From Porphyromonadaceae bacterium (GTDB lineage Bacteria; Bacteroidota; Bacteroidia; Bacteroidales; Dysgonomonadaceae): a stretch of DNA of 64,000 bases. The notes beneath the pieces were generated by a model. It saw only the letters and a program-made list of their open reading frames with translations, did no database searches and was not told where the DNA came from. Each line of letters starts with the position of its first letter. The stretch's first letter is position 1. The DNA is taken from the NCBI GenBank assembly GCA_021372865.1, contig JAJFTO010000017.1, forward strand, positions 186,001 through 250,000, in the 5' to 3' direction. Position numbers and translations under genes: made by a program. Below, one piece after another: positions 43,723 to 51,558 of this stretch.

Positions 43723-44790
43723 ATGAACAAAGAACAGACGAATAGTGCCACCGAACTGTTAAGAAAGCTGATTTCTCTCAGATCATTCTCAGGCGAAGAG
43801 AACCTACGGAGCGATTTCCTGATGAAATATTTCCAGGAAAAAGGTATCGCAGTGGGGAGAATCGGGAATAACCTGGTTATCAGACAGCCGAATCCCGACA
43901 GCACAAAGCCGACGCTGATGCTCAACTCCCATCTCGACACGGTCCAGCCAGCTTCAACCTACTCCTTTGATCCGTTCAGTTCTCCCATCTCTGACACGCA
44001 TATTTACGGACTGGGTAGCAATGATGCCGGTGCCAGCCTTGTATCCATGATCATATCCTTCCTTCATTTCTACGATAAAAAGCTTCCGGTTAACCTGATG
44101 CTGGCGCTGTCGACCGAAGAGGAAAATTCGGGAGCAGGCGGCATGCGGATGCTGTGGCAGACACTTCGGGAGGAAGTAGATATGGCAATCATCGGTGAGC
44201 CTACCGGGATGAAGGCCGCAGTGGCAGAACGGGGATTATTGGTGATCGATGGCGAAGCAAAAGGAATAAGCGGCCATGCAGCCCGGGAGGAAGGAGTGAA
44301 CGCCCTCTACATCGCACTGGAAGATATTGAAGTACTTCGGTCGGTAAAATTCCCCAAAATATCTTCTGTCATGGGAGAGGTAAAGCTTACTGTAACACAG
44401 ATACATGCCGGTACGCAACACAATGTGATACCGGACCGGTGCAACTTCGTGGTCGATATTCGTCCCACCGAGCTGTACACGAATCAGGAGATCATGGATA
44501 TCCTGCAGCCGAAGGTAAAGAGTACCCTGCAAGCAAGGTCGCTGATTAACCGAAGTTCGGCAACACCTGCGCGTCATCCGCTCCTGCAGTGTGCAGAACG
44601 ACTGGCTATTGAGACCTACACCTCCCCCACGACGTCGGACTGGATGCGTATTACCTGCCCGGCACTGAAGATGGGTCCCGGGGAGTCGTCACGCTCACAC
44701 CAGGCCGATGAGTTCATTCTCATTGAGGAGCTGGAAAAGGGAATTGAGGGATATATCCAATTCATCACACAGTTAAAAGCTGAAAGCTAA
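43723..44790 (+). CDS. argE: M20-family deacylase (acylornithine/acylcitrulline deacylase)
   Basis: Zinc-dependent M20 peptidase of 355 residues that would remove the acyl group of acylcitrulline or acylornithine. Metal ligands appear as NSHLDTVQPA near residue 66, GSNDAGASLVSMI near 99 and STEEENSGAGGM near 131, with IGEPTGMKAAVAERG near 156 and GHAAREEGVNA near 185. The last codons run into a 7-base periodic repeat (GCTGAAA, GCTAACT); the stop codon lies inside a unit. Confidence 0.9.
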   Translation: MNKEQTNSATELLRKLISLRSFSGEENLRSDFLMKYFQEKGIAVGRIGNNLVIRQPNPDSTKPTLMLNSHLDTVQPASTYSFDPFSSPISDTHIYGLGSNDAGASLVSMIISFLHFYDKKLPVNLMLALSTEEENSGAGGMRMLWQTLREEVDMAIIGEPTGMKAAVAERGLLVIDGEAKGISGHAAREEGVNALYIALEDIEVLRSVKFPKISSVMGEVKLTVTQIHAGTQHNVIPDRCNFVVDIRPTELYTNQEIMDILQPKVKSTLQARSLINRSSATPARHPLLQCAERLAIETYTSPTTSDWMRITCPALKMGPGESSRSHQADEFILIEELEKGIEGYIQFITQLKAES

Positions 44791-44920
44791 CTTAAAAACG
44801 CGGCATGCGCAAGGCATTTTTTTTAAGAGCTGAAAGCTGACCGCAGAAAACGGAGAGCTTAAAACAAACCGCTGACTCTGAAACACTTTTACTAAACAAG
44901 CTGATAGCTGACCGCTAACA
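44779..44920 (+). repeat. 7-base periodic repeat spanning the argE end and argE-argH gap
   Basis: Units with a 7-base period: GCTGAAA, GCTAACT at 44779; GCTGAAA, GCTGACC, GCAGAAA, ACGGAGA, GCTTAAA, ACAAACC, GCTGACT, CTGAAAC at 44829-44884; GCTGATA, GCTGACC, GCTAACA at 44900-44920. The register slips by one base between the blocks. It matches the units before argB. Confidence 0.75.
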
Positions 44921-44938
44921 AACTTACAACTAATAGAA

Positions 44939-46234
44939 ATGGCAAAAATCTGGGATAAAGGCTTCGATGCCAACAAACGGGTAGAGACATTCACGGTGGG
45001 GAACGACCGGGAACTGGATCTGCGTCTGGCAAAACATGACATACTGGGATCGATGGCGCACATTAAAATGCTGGTACGTATTGGTCTCCTCGGGGAAGAC
45101 GAGGAAAAAGCCCTCCAGACCGAACTGCAGGACATCCTGGCAGGGGTGGAGAAAGGCAATTTTCGCCTCGTCGATGATGCCGAAGACATTCACTCCCAGA
45201 TAGAGGCAATGTTGACAGAGCGACTGGGTGAAATGGGCAAGAAGATCCATTCGGGTCGTTCCCGCAACGACCAGGTATTGGTAGACATCAAACTGTTTCT
45301 CAAGGAGGAAATTCAACAAATAAAGAAAGAGGTGCTTTCATTGTTTGAATTGTTGCAGTCGCTCAGTGAAAAGCACAAAGATATCCTTCTGCCCGGCTAT
45401 ACCCACGCACAAATTGCAATGCCATCATCTTTTGGCTTGTGGTTTGGAGCCTATGCCGAAACGCTGGTAGATGACATGCAGACGCTCGCAGCGGCCTGGA
45501 AGGTGGCAGATCAGAATCCACTTGGTTCTGCAGCCGGTTATGGAAGTTCTTTTCCGCTCGACAGAGAGATGACAACCCGCGAACTGGGCTTCGCCACGAT
45601 GAGCTACAACGTGGTAGCCGCCCAGATGGGACGGGGCAAGACCGAACGAATTCTCGCACAAAGTATGTCCAACATTGCCTCCACGCTCAACAAACTTGCT
45701 TCCGACAACTGCATGTATCTGTCCGGGAATTTCGGGTTTATCTCTTACCCGAAAGAGCTGACCACCGGATCGAGTATCATGCCCCACAAAAAAAATCCCG
45801 ATGTATGGGAACTTATCAGGGCTCACAGCAACCGCCTGCAGAGCCTGCCCAATGAGATCTCACTGATGACCACCAACATGCCGCATGGTTATCACAGGGA
45901 CTATCAACTACTGAAAGAAGTGCTCTTCCCGGCGATTGAGACCTTGCATACACTGCTGGGAATGTCTCATTTTATGCTGGAACATATTGTCGTCAATGAA
46001 GATATTCTCTCCGATCCACGATATGAATACCTGTTTACTGTGGAAGAAGTAAACAAACGCGTGCTGCAAGGTATTCCTTTCAGGGAAGCGTATCAGCAGG
46101 TGGGTAAAGAAGTGCAGGCAGGCATTTTTCACGCCGAGAAGAGAGTGCATCACTCCCACGCAGGGAGTATCGGCAATCTCTGCACCGAAGAGATCAGAAA
46201 AAAAATGGAGGTGGCATCACAATCCATCCAATAA
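44939..46234 (+). CDS. argH: Argininosuccinate lyase
   Basis: Fumarase/aspartase superfamily enzyme, the last arginine step. DAEDIHSQIEAMLTERLGEMGKKIHSGRSRNDQVLVDIKLF near residues 80-120 carries the substrate loop and catalytic region; LLPGYTHAQIAMPSSFGLWFGAYAE near 150 and the signature TTGSSIMPHKKNPDVWELIRAHSNRLQ near 277 are clear. The 431-residue length is normal. It is the last gene of the operon, followed by a strong terminator. Confidence 0.96.
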   Translation: MAKIWDKGFDANKRVETFTVGNDRELDLRLAKHDILGSMAHIKMLVRIGLLGEDEEKALQTELQDILAGVEKGNFRLVDDAEDIHSQIEAMLTERLGEMGKKIHSGRSRNDQVLVDIKLFLKEEIQQIKKEVLSLFELLQSLSEKHKDILLPGYTHAQIAMPSSFGLWFGAYAETLVDDMQTLAAAWKVADQNPLGSAAGYGSSFPLDREMTTRELGFATMSYNVVAAQMGRGKTERILAQSMSNIASTLNKLASDNCMYLSGNFGFISYPKELTTGSSIMPHKKNPDVWELIRAHSNRLQSLPNEISLMTTNMPHGYHRDYQLLKEVLFPAIETLHTLLGMSHFMLEHIVVNEDILSDPRYEYLFTVEEVNKRVLQGIPFREAYQQVGKEVQAGIFHAEKRVHHSHAGSIGNLCTEEIRKKMEVASQSIQ

Positions 46235-46238
46235 AAAA

Positions 46239-46277
46239 GGGGGTGGGGTCACTACAAAATGATTCCGCCCCTTTTTT
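46239..46277. terminator. Bidirectional terminator between argH and the DUF6448 gene
   Basis: A G-rich arm starting at 46239 pairs with a C-rich arm ending at 46271 (with some G-T pairs) around an ACAAAA-containing loop. It is flanked by an A6 run and a T7 run, so it can end both convergent transcripts. Confidence 0.8.
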
Positions 46278-46298
46278 TGAAGTGATTTTTTAAAGAGA

Positions 46299-46913
46299 TC
46301 AGTGCTGGTGAGCTTCGCCACGGGCCAGAAGATCGTGCACGGCCTCCACGCTGTGGGTGTAGTCGACATATGCTTTCACAAACTGACGACCCTCCTCCAC
46401 TGAATTGTCCTTCACTTTATACAGAGCGGCTGTTTTGTCGTATTTCTCCTGAAGTTGACTATTTACATGTTTGTTTAATGCTTTTAGCAAAGAAGCAAAA
46501 TCACCGGTATTCAATGCTTTATCACTCATCACCGTGATCTGTGCCGTTGTTCCGGCAGGTTTTAATCCGGTAAAAGGAGCACCTTCCATTTCACGATGCA
46601 GACGGATAAATGTTTCATAGAAATGCTTTTTCACGATTTCATACACTTCCTTGTCGCCATTCTTCAGGCTGTATGTTTTGTGAAACAATGGGACCACTTC
46701 CGCTTCCATATCAGTGTTGATCCATTTCAATACCAGATTCACATTATTGGTTTCCAAAGCTTTGGCTGCGTCCTGTAACGCAGGTCCATCAAAAGAATCG
46801 CAATGAGCCGAAGCAGGCTGAACGTTTACAAAAGAGAAAGCCACAATCAGCGATAAAATGAATGCTGATTGAAGCAGGTTGCTTTTTAATGAGTAATTTC
46901 TTGTTTTCATCAT
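46299..46913 (-). CDS. DUF6448 family secreted protein
   Basis: A 204-residue exported protein. The long signal peptide ends near VQPASA; the mature chain begins HCDSFDGPALQDAAKALE. It is helical, with YETFIRLHREMEGAPFTGLKP near residue 114 and DYTHSVEAVHDLLARGEAHQH at the end. Conserved His/Cys at the mature N-terminus and the HQH tail could bind a metal; this is inference. It is divergent from the Crp/Fnr gene with a palindrome between. The function is unknown. Confidence 0.8.
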   Translation of the reverse strand: MMKTRNYSLKSNLLQSAFILSLIVAFSFVNVQPASAHCDSFDGPALQDAAKALETNNVNLVLKWINTDMEAEVVPLFHKTYSLKNGDKEVYEIVKKHFYETFIRLHREMEGAPFTGLKPAGTTAQITVMSDKALNTGDFASLLKALNKHVNSQLQEKYDKTAALYKVKDNSVEEGRQFVKAYVDYTHSVEAVHDLLARGEAHQH

Positions 46914-46925
46914 GCTTAATTTTTA

Positions 46926-46951
46926 GTTGTTTGTTTTTGTTGTTTGTTTTT
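46926..46951 (-). repeat. Perfect 13-base tandem repeat, two copies
   Basis: GTTGTTTGTTTTT occurs twice in a row on the plus strand. On the minus strand it forms an A/C-only leader just 12 bases upstream of the DUF6448 ATG. Confidence 0.85.
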
Positions 46952-47000
46952 GCTAATTTCGTTTTATATTACAAAGATCGGTTTCCTGCTCCCCGAAAAT

Positions 47001-47016
47001 TGTCACCCGGGAGACA
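47001..47016. promoter_or_regulatory. 16-base palindrome, candidate Crp/Fnr operator
   Basis: TGTCACCCGGGAGACA is a near-perfect inverted repeat (TGTC, one mismatch, CCCGGG core, GACA). It lies 84 bases before the Crp/Fnr gene and 88 bases before the divergent DUF6448 gene. Dyad size and place suit a Crp/Fnr dimer. Binding is inferred. Confidence 0.5.
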
Positions 47017-47099
47017 CTCCTCATTTTTTTTAATTAATTAACAACAAAAAAATAATCCAGGTCATTTCCCATTGTTTAACTTCAAACTCTCGTTATTTT

Positions 47100-47882
47100 A
47101 TGGAAGACAGTACACATATTACAGAGCAAACGGGACACTCTCACAGTCATCTGCACCATCTGTTGGAAAACCAGATACCCACAGATTATGGGCACAGCGA
47201 ACAATCACACGGAGCATATCATCACGATCAGGAATTATCTTATTGTCCCTTATTCAAGGGAATGTCACAGAAGGAACATGATCAGTTTCTCGACAGGAAT
47301 GTAAAGGAGGTGCTCACCTACAAGAAAGGAGAAACCATCGTACTCCAGGGAGAACCCATAAAATGGGTCATGTTGCTGGTACAAGGCAGCGTGCGCACAG
47401 AGATGATCACCCTGGAAGGGAACGTCTTGAATATTGACATCCTTGAAGCTGTGATTCCCCTTGCTCCTGCCTTCATTTATGGTGCGAAAAAAAGCTACCC
47501 GGTGGATGTGATTGCCGCTGAGCCCTGCGTTTTCCTGAAAATATCCAAAGAAGCCTGGCTCGACGAGATGGCAGAAAACAGGCAGTTGTTGACCAATTTT
47601 CTGACAATGAATGCCGACCTTACCTTTTTTCTGACCAACAAATTGCAGATGATCTCCCTGAAAAGTCTGAGAAAAAAGCTGGCCACTTTCTTTCTGGAGA
47701 AAACCACAGTGGAGAAAGACACTTTTAATCTGAAACGTTCCCGGACGCAGTTGGCGGAGTATTTTGGCGTACAGCGTCAATCGCTTGCCAGGTCATTGAA
47801 GGAAATGGAGGATGAGGGTATTATTCAACTCAGAGGGCGTATAGTGAAAATACTCGACCGAAGCAGACTCATCAGAGAATAA
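47100..47882 (+). CDS. Crp/Fnr-family regulator with a His-rich N-terminal extension
   Basis: A 260-residue regulator. The first 46 or so residues contain ten His (clusters HSHSHLHH and YHHD) and precede the normal Crp/Fnr start (SYCPLFKGMSQKEHDQFL). The cyclic-nucleotide-like beta roll runs to about 170, the dimer helix follows, and the C-terminal HTH includes SRTQLAEYFGVQRQSLARSLKEMEDEGIIQ near 222-250. The beta roll lacks the cAMP Arg pattern. The His-rich arm could sense or carry a metal. It is divergent from DUF6448 and separated from pta by a -7 box. Confidence 0.87.
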   Translation: MEDSTHITEQTGHSHSHLHHLLENQIPTDYGHSEQSHGAYHHDQELSYCPLFKGMSQKEHDQFLDRNVKEVLTYKKGETIVLQGEPIKWVMLLVQGSVRTEMITLEGNVLNIDILEAVIPLAPAFIYGAKKSYPVDVIAAEPCVFLKISKEAWLDEMAENRQLLTNFLTMNADLTFFLTNKLQMISLKSLRKKLATFFLEKTTVEKDTFNLKRSRTQLAEYFGVQRQSLARSLKEMEDEGIIQLRGRIVKILDRSRLIRE

Positions 47883-47927
47883 AAGCTTTTCACTACCATT
47901 TTGCTATCTGTTTCGCGCAAATTTTCG

Positions 47928-47935
47928 TACTTTTG
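47928..47935 (+). promoter_or_regulatory. -7 box for the pta operon
   Basis: TACTTTTG lies 68 bases before the pta ATG. A TTTG at 47900-47903 is 24 bases away, longer than the usual 19-21, so the match is partial. Confidence 0.5.
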
Positions 47936-48003
47936 CGGATCATTTATTTTATTTTGAAATTCTATCCTGATCATTATAGGATAACCAAAACATTAGATAA
48001 ACA

Positions 48004-49017
48004 ATGAATTTACTTGACAGTCTTGTCGAAAGAGCAATAGCGAATAAACAACGGATCGTTTTACCCGAAGGATCAGAGGAGCGCACGCTCAGAGCAGCAG
48101 ACCGATTAATCTGCGATGGTGTGGCTGAAATTATTCTGTTGGGAAACCCCGGGGAAATTGCGGAACAAGCAAAAAAATTCGGACTCGACAATATAAACAG
48201 CGGCACGATCATCGATCCGAAGAATCACGACAAAAAAGAAATATACACGAACCTGTTGCTGGAATTACGCAAAAAAAAGGGGATGACTCCCGAACAGGCT
48301 GCATCACTCGTGGAGGATCCTCTTTACCTGGCCTGCCTCATGATCAAAAATGGTGATGCCGATGGTGAGATTGCCGGCGCACAAAATACCACGGGCGACG
48401 TGTTGCGCCCTGCCCTGCAGATTATAAAAACCGCTCCCGGAGTAAAAGTAGTATCGGGAGCCTTTATTATGTTTACACAAACCCCACAATACGGCGAAAA
48501 CGGCATCCTGTTGTTTGCCGACTGTGCGGTGATGCCCAATCCCACGGCAGAGGAACTGGCATCCATTGCCATAGCTTCGGCACAAACGATGAAGAGTCTG
48601 GTGGGCATAGAGCCTCGAGTAGCCATGCTAAGCTTTTCTACCAAAGGAAGTGCAGAGCATGAAATGATCGACAAGGTGCGTGAAGCCACCCGCATTGCAA
48701 AAGAGATCAGTCCCTCCCTGCTGATCGACGGGGAGTTGCAGGCCGATGCCGCACTCGTACCTGCTGTCGGAGCGAGCAAAGCCCCGGGAAGTGATATTGC
48801 CGGGAAAGCCAACGTCCTGGTCTTCCCCACCCTGGAGTCGGGAAACATTGGATATAAGCTGGTACAACGATTGGGGAATGCCGAAGCGGTAGGTCCCGTG
48901 CTGCAGGGAATGGCAGCACCCGTGAACGATCTGTCACGGGGTTGTTCGGTAGACGATATTTACAAGATGGTGGTCATCGCTGCCAATCAGGCCATCGGGA
49001 TGAAACAATATAAATAG
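48004..49017 (+). CDS. pta: Phosphate acetyltransferase
   Basis: Interconverts acetyl-CoA and acetyl phosphate. A single-domain Pta of 337 residues: IVLPEGSEERTLRAADRL at the start, the catalytic GDVLRPALQIIKTAPGVKVVSGAFIM near residue 132, and FPTLESGNIGYKLVQRLGNAEAVGPVLQGMAAPVNDLSRGCS near 278. It opens a three-gene run with a dehydrogenase-like gene and ackA. With AckA it yields ATP from fermentation acetyl-CoA. Confidence 0.96.
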   Translation: MNLLDSLVERAIANKQRIVLPEGSEERTLRAADRLICDGVAEIILLGNPGEIAEQAKKFGLDNINSGTIIDPKNHDKKEIYTNLLLELRKKKGMTPEQAASLVEDPLYLACLMIKNGDADGEIAGAQNTTGDVLRPALQIIKTAPGVKVVSGAFIMFTQTPQYGENGILLFADCAVMPNPTAEELASIAIASAQTMKSLVGIEPRVAMLSFSTKGSAEHEMIDKVREATRIAKEISPSLLIDGELQADAALVPAVGASKAPGSDIAGKANVLVFPTLESGNIGYKLVQRLGNAEAVGPVLQGMAAPVNDLSRGCSVDDIYKMVVIAANQAIGMKQYK

Positions 49018-49023
49018 TTGGAT

Positions 49024-50004
49024 ATGAGCGAAATGGTCATAGAGCCTATTGAAAAATACGGACTTACAATCACTGCAGAGAGTAAAAACAAGCCTTTGTT
49101 CTCAAAGATCGGAGTCGTGGGTGCCGGCAAGGAGGGAAGAACCATCATTATCATGACTGCGACTGCAGGAATGGATGTGGTCTTTCTGGATGAATCGCAG
49201 GAACGGATCGATTTCGTGATGAGCGAGCTGAGTAAAGTGATGGATCAGAAGATCAGCAGCTGGGGGCTGACCCCCTCGGAAAAGAAGATTATCATGAATC
49301 GCATCACGCCCACGCTGGTATATGAAGACTTTGCAGGATGTGATCTGGTCATTGAATGTACCCGATATTCGGAGGGCGGACGAAGAAGTACACCGGTGCG
49401 AAAGAATATTTTTAAGAAACTGGAAGAAGTGCTCGATCCTGATGCCATCATCGCCACCAACGGATCTACCATTATCATTAGTGAGCTCGCTGCGGAACTT
49501 GATCACAAAGAACGTTGTGTAAGCCTTTATTTTCCGGTCTCACACCCCGATGCGCGCATCCTGGAGATTTCCAAGGGGATGTATACATCGGAAGAGGTTT
49601 ATCAGGAGATGGAGATCTTTGCCAAACTTATCAATTTTAAGCCTCACCGCATCAATGAAAGCAATGGAAATGTAAGTCTTCGTTTTCTGGCGATCATGCT
49701 GAACGAAGCTTGTCAGATGTTGCTCGAAAGAGTCAGCTCCCCGGAAGATATAGAAGAAACCCTGACGATCATTTACGGACAGCGCTTTGGCATTTTCCGC
49801 ATGGCCGACATCGTGGGTATTGAGCGCCTGGTTACCCTCATGGAAGCCATGTTCAACGATTTCGGAGAAACACATTACAAGCCCAATCCGCTACTTTGGA
49901 AGCTATACCGTTCCAATCAACTGGGAGTGCGTACAGGAAAGGGATTTTATATATACGATGAAAACGGCAATCCGGTTTCGATAAATAAAACGGTGTTTAA
50001 TTAA
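49024..50004 (+). CDS. 3-hydroxyacyl-CoA dehydrogenase-like protein with altered catalytic sites
   Basis: About 326 residues. An NAD-binding Rossmann motif GVVGAGKEGRTI (GxGxxG) and the C-terminal GVRTGKGFYIYDENG mark the family. Where active enzymes have the catalytic His in a G-L-H-F-F-x-P motif, this reads SLYFPVSHP; the Asn of the VNRLL motif aligns with Leu in SLRFL, while the acidic Glu (RILEIS) is kept. It may not catalyse the canonical reaction. It lies between pta and ackA (7 and 17 base gaps) on one transcript. ATG 49024 is used; the longer frame starts with TTG. Confidence 0.85.
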   Translation: MSEMVIEPIEKYGLTITAESKNKPLFSKIGVVGAGKEGRTIIIMTATAGMDVVFLDESQERIDFVMSELSKVMDQKISSWGLTPSEKKIIMNRITPTLVYEDFAGCDLVIECTRYSEGGRRSTPVRKNIFKKLEEVLDPDAIIATNGSTIIISELAAELDHKERCVSLYFPVSHPDARILEISKGMYTSEEVYQEMEIFAKLINFKPHRINESNGNVSLRFLAIMLNEACQMLLERVSSPEDIEETLTIIYGQRFGIFRMADIVGIERLVTLMEAMFNDFGETHYKPNPLLWKLYRSNQLGVRTGKGFYIYDENGNPVSINKTVFN

Positions 50005-50021
50005 GGAGAAGCAGATACAGC

Positions 50022-51227
50022 ATGAAGATATTGGTTTTAAATTGCGGAAGTTCATCCATCAAGTACAAGCTTTTCGAAATGGAAAGCAAAGAGGTGATCG
50101 CGCAGGGAGGCATTGAAAAAATCGGAATGAAAGGTTCATTCCTCAAACTTACATTACCCGGCGGGCAGAAAGTAATGCTCGAAGGAGAAATTCTCGAACA
50201 TCGTGCCGGCATTGAATATATTCTGGGCGTGTTGCTCAGCGAGAAGTACGGATGTATCAAATCGCTCGACGAGATCGATGCGGTGGGTCATAGGGTGGTT
50301 CACGGCGGCGAACGTTTCAATGCAAGTGTACTGATTACCGACGAGGTGATTGATATGCTGAATGAATGCATTGAACTGGCTCCCCTGCATAACCCGCCCA
50401 ATCTGAAAGGTATTTATGCCATCCAGGAACTGATGCCCGACACGCCACAAGTGGGTGTCTTTGATACGGCATTCCATCAGACCATGCCCGATTATGCCTA
50501 TATGTACGGAATTCCCTATTCTTTATACGAAAAATACGGCATCCGCAGATACGGCTTTCACGGCACCAGCCATCGATATGTATCCAGGAGAGCTTGCGAA
50601 TTCCTAGGAGTCCCCTATGAGGAACAACGCATCATCACGGCGCATATTGGTAATGGTGGATCTGTCACAGCCATCAAAAACGGAAAATCGATTGACACAA
50701 GCATGGGCATGACACCCGTGGAAGGTCTTATCATGGGTACCCGTTCGGGTGACGTGGATCCAGGTGTTATTTCCTACATCATGGAGAAGGAACATATGGG
50801 CACCAAAGGAATTTCCACACTGCTGAACAAGTTCTCCGGAGTGCTCGGTATTTCCGGCATCTCCTCCGACATGCGTGAAATACAGGCAGGCATAGAAAAT
50901 GGGAATAAACGGGCTGAACTGGCCATGAACACTTACAATTATCGTATCCGGAAATATGTGGGATCCTATGCCGCCGCGTTGGGAGGCGTGGATATCCTCG
51001 TATTCACAGGGGGTGTAGGTGAAAACCAAGCTATTACCCGTAGCGATGTATGCAAAAACATGGAGTTTATGGGCATAGAGCTGGATGAGGAACTGAACAA
51101 CTCGGTACGTGCCAAAGAAGTGGTCATCAGCAAGCCCACGTCGAAGGTAAAGGTGGTGATCATTCCCACCGATGAGGAGCTCACCATTGCCAGAGATACG
51201 ATGGAGATTTTTTGTCAACATCATTGA
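50022..51227 (+). CDS. ackA: Acetate kinase
   Basis: ASKHA-fold kinase forming ATP from acetyl phosphate. ILVLNCGSSSIKYKLFE at the N-terminus, AVGHRVVHGGERF near residue 85, VFDTAFHQTMPDYAYMY near 146, RRYGFHGTSHRYVSRRA near 173, and GNGGSVTAIKNGKSIDTSMG near 208 (the ATP/substrate loops) are all intact. The 401-residue length is normal. It ends the pta operon; IS debris begins about 10 bases after its stop codon. Confidence 0.97.
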   Translation: MKILVLNCGSSSIKYKLFEMESKEVIAQGGIEKIGMKGSFLKLTLPGGQKVMLEGEILEHRAGIEYILGVLLSEKYGCIKSLDEIDAVGHRVVHGGERFNASVLITDEVIDMLNECIELAPLHNPPNLKGIYAIQELMPDTPQVGVFDTAFHQTMPDYAYMYGIPYSLYEKYGIRRYGFHGTSHRYVSRRACEFLGVPYEEQRIITAHIGNGGSVTAIKNGKSIDTSMGMTPVEGLIMGTRSGDVDPGVISYIMEKEHMGTKGISTLLNKFSGVLGISGISSDMREIQAGIENGNKRAELAMNTYNYRIRKYVGSYAAALGGVDILVFTGGVGENQAITRSDVCKNMEFMGIELDEELNNSVRAKEVVISKPTSKVKVVIIPTDEELTIARDTMEIFCQHH

Positions 51228-51236
51228 AATTAGATT

Positions 51237-51440
51237 AGAGCCTGTCTCAAAATAAAAATTAATCTTCAGAGAAATGAATGTCTGAATTTGTTCTCAAACA
51301 GGTCTCCGAATAGAAAGAGGGTGTAATCACGTTGAACCGACCCCCAAAAGTTAGACAAAATACTTTTGGGGGTTATTTTTATGTCTAAACACACGTTTGA
51401 AAAGAAATTATCTATTGTATTCTGTGATACACCCTCTTTT
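51237..51440. mobile_element. IS debris with nested inverted repeats
   Basis: AAAGAGGGTGTAATCAC (51314-51330) and GTGATACACCCTCTTTT (51424-51440) form a near-perfect outer inverted repeat with one base inserted. Inside it ACCCCCAAAAGT (51340-51351) and ACTTTTGGGGGT (51362-51373) form a perfect 12-base inner dyad with a 10-base loop, followed by TTATTTTT. The inner end and the short transposase frame resemble the left end of an IS3-family element. GAGCCTGTCTCAAAA at 51238 resembles another IS end. The rest of the gap to 51558 shows nothing clear. Confidence 0.6.
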
Positions 51441-51470
51441 TTGGTTAAATTGGTATCCAGTCTGTAGTAA
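51381..51470 (+). pseudogene. Truncated IS3-type orfA fragment
   Basis: ATG at 51381 opens MSKHTFEKKLSIV, which looks like the start of an IS3-family OrfA. It then runs into the outer inverted repeat and stops at TAG after about 30 codons. Only the first 13 codons look like transposase, so it is a remnant. Confidence 0.5.
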
Positions 51471-51558
51471 TACATTTATTTATCAAAGCCATCAATTGTC
51501 TTGGTTATTCTGGTGCTTTTACAACCGGCAATTCTTTGTCGAGATTGTTGATCCCCTC

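Noticed and set aside
47265-47780. A 171-codon minus-strand frame in the Crp/Fnr gene
   Set aside because: Antisense shadow; the plus-strand frame has a clear Crp/Fnr fold and HTH.
50604-51224. A 206-codon minus-strand frame inside ackA
   Set aside because: Fully antisense to conserved ackA sequence; explained by codon bias in the real gene.
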